64,000 nt of DNA from an uncultured Opitutia bacterium. Its GTDB lineage: Bacteria > Verrucomicrobiota > Verrucomicrobiia > Opitutales > Opitutaceae. The notes beneath the pieces were generated by a model that had not been told where the DNA came from, made no database searches, and was given only the letters and a program-made list of their open reading frames with translations. The position numbers were made by a program, and so were the translations under genes. This document shows, piece after piece, positions 61,372 through 64,000 of this stretch (positions are counted from its first letter, which is position 1; the number at the start of each line of letters is the position of its first letter). The DNA lies in NCBI GenBank assembly GCA_903902745.1, contig CAIUWA010000003.1, positions 32,836-96,835 on the forward strand, given 5' to 3'.

Positions 61372-63555
61372 ATGAAAATCCTACCCCTGGCTGGTGCCGG
61401 CCTGCTGGCCGCCATTCTCGCCCTGGCCCCTTGCGTTGAAGCCCAGGAAAAGCCACTGCCCAATCCGGTTTTTCCATTTGGCGCGGTCTATTTCCGCAAG
61501 TCCAGCCCGCCGGAGCAGGACTGGGAACACGACCACCAGGTCGCCGCCGGGCTGGGCGTGAATGTTTTCCGCCACTGGTTCATGTGGGCCTCGATCGAGA
61601 CTTCGCCCGGCAAATACGACTGGCGCGATTACGACCGCATGGTCGAGCTCGAGGGCCAGAACCATATCAAGGTCATCGTCGCCGAGAACGTCACCGGCGC
61701 CCCCGAATGGATGTGGGACAAGTATCCGCACGCCCGCAACGAGAGCGGCTCCGGCGACGACTCCTATCCCGGCGTGGTCACCGGCAGCGCGACGGGCAAT
61801 GCCCTGATGTGCCTCGACAACGAGGAGGTGCGCGCCGAGGCCGGGAAGTTCCTCACCGCCCTCGCCACGCGCTATCGCGACAAGCCCGCCATGATGGGCT
61901 ACGACCTGTGGAACGAGAGCAACCCGCAGGAATGCTTCTGCGAGGCCAGCCAGGAGAAATTCCGCGAATGGCTGAAGGCCAAATACGGCACGATCGAGAA
62001 TCTCGGCAAAGCCTGGCACCGCTACAGCCTCGCGGACTGGAAGTATGTCCATCCACCGCACGGCACCATCGGCTATCTCGACGCCCTTGACTGGCGGGCA
62101 TTCTGCCGCGACGACGCCATCCGCCTGCTCCGCTGGCGCATCGAGCTCATCCGCGCCGTCGACAAGAAGAACCTGATCACGGCTCACGGCACCGGCCTGC
62201 TCAACGAGATCTCATGGCGCACGCCGGCCGAGGTCGACACCTATGGCTTCACCTGGGTCGCCTCGCGTCACTCCAACGATCCCTGGCTCCAGTTCAATGC
62301 CGCCGACACGGTGCGCAGCGGCAACCGCGGAAAACCCTTCTGGCACTCCGAGGCCACCGGCGGGCCGCTTTGGCTGCAGCCGCAGGTCGTGGGCCGTCCC
62401 CTCGAGGATGGGCGCAGCTCCGATGACAAGGACATCCGCGTCTGGAGCATGATCGACATGACGGCCGGCGCCTCCGGCATCCAGTTCACGCGCTGGCGGC
62501 CGCTGCTCAACGGCCCGCTCTTCGGCGCGTTCGGCCCGATGGGCATGGACGGCTCCGTCACGCCGCAAGCGGAAATGGCCGGCAAGCTCGCGCGCTGGAC
62601 CAACTCGCATCCCGACATCTGGAAATCACATCCGGTGAAGGGCGATGTCGGCATCGTCTTCGTGCAGGAGTCGCTGGACTTCGCCGGCATCCAGGGCACC
62701 GGCGCCGGTGGCGGCGGCCGTGGGGGTGGCGGAGCCGGCGGTGAAGGCGGCGGGGGTGGCGGCAGCGGTTACCTCCAGTCCTCCCAGGGCGCCTATCAGG
62801 CCTTCTTCGATTCCAACATCCAGGCGGATTACGTCAGCATCGATGACATTGGGGAATACCCGCTGATCTATCTCCCCTACCCGGAGATGCTCACGAAAGC
62901 CACCGCTGACAAACTTCGCGCCTATGTCGCGAAGGGCGGGAAGCTCGTCAGCGAAGGCTGCCCCGGCTATTTCGGCGACGACGCCTCCGTGGGCACGGTC
63001 CAGCCGAACCTCGGACTCGACCAGTTGTTCGGCGCGCGCGAGACGTACGTCCAGTTCACGCCCGACCTGCTGACCAAGCTCACCCTCACTGTTCAGGGCA
63101 AGCAGATCGGCGGACAGTTTTTCATGCAGGAGTACAAACTCGCGGGAGGCCAGGCGGCGGGCCAGTACGCGAACGGCCACCTCGCCGCGGTCGAGAACAC
63201 CACCGGCAGCGGCAAGACGCTGCTGATCGGCACGTTTCCGGGCGGCAACTATTTCCGCAACCATACGCCGGCCAACCGTGAATTCTTCGCCGGCCTGCTC
63301 CCTTGGGCGGGCGTCCAGCCGAAGGTGCAGTCCAGCGACCACGAGGTGAAGGCCCGCCTGCACCAGGGCGCGGGCGGCACTTATCTGTGGGTCGTCAATC
63401 CCACCCGCACGGCCAAGACGGTGAAGATCACCCTCCCCGCCCCCTACCAAAAGGCCGCCGAACTCTGGCAGGAATCCACCACTCCGGCCGTGACCGGCAA
63501 CACGCTGACGACCACCGTGGGCGACCGCGACGCCGCCGTGATCAGGCTGGAGTAA
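61372..63555 (+). CDS. Secreted GH42-type beta-galactosidase
   Basis: This 727-residue glycoside hydrolase starts with a signal peptide (PLAGAGLLAAILALAPCVEA). The TIM-barrel segments of GH42 are visible: FPFGAVYFRKSSPPEQDWEH, NVFRHWFMWASIETSPG, the acid/base Glu in MGYDLWNESNPQECFC and the nucleophile Glu in KPFWHSEATGGPLW. The C-terminal trimerisation and beta-sandwich domains follow. A Gly-rich loop (about residues 442-467, GGGGRGGGGAGGEGGGG) interrupts the fold. ATG 61372 was chosen over GTG 61366. The export leader fits the polysaccharide-degrading genes at 22.5-28 kb. Confidence 0.9.
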   Translation: MKILPLAGAGLLAAILALAPCVEAQEKPLPNPVFPFGAVYFRKSSPPEQDWEHDHQVAAGLGVNVFRHWFMWASIETSPGKYDWRDYDRMVELEGQNHIKVIVAENVTGAPEWMWDKYPHARNESGSGDDSYPGVVTGSATGNALMCLDNEEVRAEAGKFLTALATRYRDKPAMMGYDLWNESNPQECFCEASQEKFREWLKAKYGTIENLGKAWHRYSLADWKYVHPPHGTIGYLDALDWRAFCRDDAIRLLRWRIELIRAVDKKNLITAHGTGLLNEISWRTPAEVDTYGFTWVASRHSNDPWLQFNAADTVRSGNRGKPFWHSEATGGPLWLQPQVVGRPLEDGRSSDDKDIRVWSMIDMTAGASGIQFTRWRPLLNGPLFGAFGPMGMDGSVTPQAEMAGKLARWTNSHPDIWKSHPVKGDVGIVFVQESLDFAGIQGTGAGGGGRGGGGAGGEGGGGGGSGYLQSSQGAYQAFFDSNIQADYVSIDDIGEYPLIYLPYPEMLTKATADKLRAYVAKGGKLVSEGCPGYFGDDASVGTVQPNLGLDQLFGARETYVQFTPDLLTKLTLTVQGKQIGGQFFMQEYKLAGGQAAGQYANGHLAAVENTTGSGKTLLIGTFPGGNYFRNHTPANREFFAGLLPWAGVQPKVQSSDHEVKARLHQGAGGTYLWVVNPTRTAKTVKITLPAPYQKAAELWQESTTPAVTGNTLTTTVGDRDAAVIRLE

Positions 63556-63574
63556 TATCATCAAACGAAAAATG

Positions 63575-63678
63575 TTTCGCGCAGAGGCGCGGAGCCGAAA
63601 AGTGAGCCAATCCATCGGATTCAAAACCGATTCATTGTTCCTTGCCCGGACTTTGCGCCCCTGTGCCTCTGCGCGAAA
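63575..63678. repeat. Long inverted repeat, GCAGAGGCGCGG type, copy 3
   Basis: TTTCGCGCAGAGGCGCGGAG and ...CCTCTGCGCGAAA form inverted ends about 100 nt apart, as at 15544-15636 but with a different centre. It follows the GH42 stop by 20 nt. Confidence 0.83.
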
Positions 63679-63771
63679 CTGGTTTGGCGTAGCTCATTGT
63701 TGGTGACATCACTTTGAGCCGACCGGCTGATTCCGCTGGCCTCCGCCTTTCATTCGGCGCACTGCTCATCC

Positions 63772-63894
63772 ATGCTACCGCACCCGCCGTTGACCGCCCA
63801 TTATGCCAGCACCGCGGAGAAGCCGGCCTTCGTCAACGGACTCTTCGATGCGGGGGCCTCTTGTGCTAACTACCAGATGATGGGACCGGAATAG
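63772..63894 (+). pseudogene. Truncated N-terminus of a UbiE-like methyltransferase
   Basis: A 40-codon frame (ATG 63772, TAG 63892-63894) begins PLTAHYASTAEKPAFVNGLF followed by DAGAS. This resembles the start of UbiE/COQ5-type methyltransferases (helix before the SAM motif). It then loses similarity (CANYQMMGPE) and stops. No continuation is seen in other frames. It looks like a gene cut by the DNA that follows. Confidence 0.5.
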
Positions 63895-63937
63895 CCGGGA
63901 AATTGGGTGACACTCCATTGAGAAAAGGAGTGTTACC

Positions 63938-64000
63938 ATGGAAGAGAAAGAGTCAGTCGAAAAGGTCAGGGCACGGGGGAGCCGAACCGGCTCCCCGCGG
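63938..64000 (+). CDS. Open frame reaching the window edge (possible IS-encoded protein)
   Basis: ATG 63938 follows a strong ribosome binding site (AAAAGGAG) and a hairpin ACACTCC/GGAGTGT at 63910-63933. The 21 visible codons read MEEKESVEKVRARGSRTGSP. Its identity cannot be fixed from so little. Position next to a truncated gene suggests an insertion element. Confidence 0.4.
   Translation, partial: MEEKESVEKVRARGSRTGSPR

Overview
The window is GC-rich chromosomal DNA, densely packed with genes on both strands. It suggests a free-living Gram-negative bacterium of the Verrucomicrobiota, probably Opitutales/Opitutaceae. The basis is inference from gene content: secreted DUF1080, BD-FAE-type esterase and GH42 proteins, a Pal/OmpA lipoprotein, glycine-zipper lipoproteins, a GLSLG-type FabD, few Shine-Dalgarno sequences, and intergenic gaps filled with palindromic repeats. 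No rRNA operon, phage or CRISPR array is visible. A possible mobile element enters only at the extreme right edge.

Layout. 1-9.5 kb: a fabD-lepA-lepB run, a PilT ATPase, the lysine/peptidoglycan genes dapA-dapB with ruvA, and an ECF sigma/anti-sigma pair. 9.7-16 kb: tRNA-Lys, an orphan NarL-type response regulator, Pal, an M20 peptidase, purH, ApaG and two small secreted signal-peptidase-fold proteins. 16-22 kb: a beta-CASP nuclease, a GT61 glycosyltransferase, an inositol-phosphatase-like enzyme, a degenerate FmdB protein and DNA polymerase IV. 22.5-28 kb: five genes on one strand, each with a signal peptide (two esterases, a DUF1080 protein, an unknown 602-residue protein, a beta-propeller); this is the most distinctive accessory locus. 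28-31 kb: a two-subunit molybdenum hydroxylase. 31-40 kb: uvrA carrying a translated palindromic repeat, an AI-2E permease, a second MBL nuclease, an alkyladenine glycosylase and an MFS transporter. 40-44.5 kb: rplU-rpmA, a MamK/MreB-like actin, DUF2237, VF530 and Ogt. 44.5-51.6 kb: trpF, hemC-hemD followed by a frameshifted DegT aminotransferase, ilvN-ilvC next to tRNA-Val, and asd divergent from an L,D-transpeptidase. 51.7-59.5 kb: two glycine-zipper lipoproteins, a P1B-4 metal ATPase, a DinG-like helicase, a PP2C phosphatase with a small TPR-like protein, and a CAU tRNA. 59.8-64 kb: a hypothetical protein, a DUF4258/DUF2283 toxin-antitoxin candidate, a secreted GH42 enzyme, a truncated UbiE-like gene and an open ORF that may start an insertion sequence.

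Most genes are housekeeping: fatty acid, lysine/diaminopimelate, branched-chain, tryptophan, purine and heme synthesis, DNA repair and envelope maintenance. Three signals run across the window. First, many intergenic gaps hold inverted repeats, several sharing TGTAG/CTACA ends, and one such repeat lies inside uvrA. Second, there is a secreted carbohydrate-processing set at 22.5-28 kb plus the GH42 enzyme at 61.4-63.6 kb. Third, several envelope proteins are unusual: LepB with a large insertion, and paired Ser-His S26-fold proteins.
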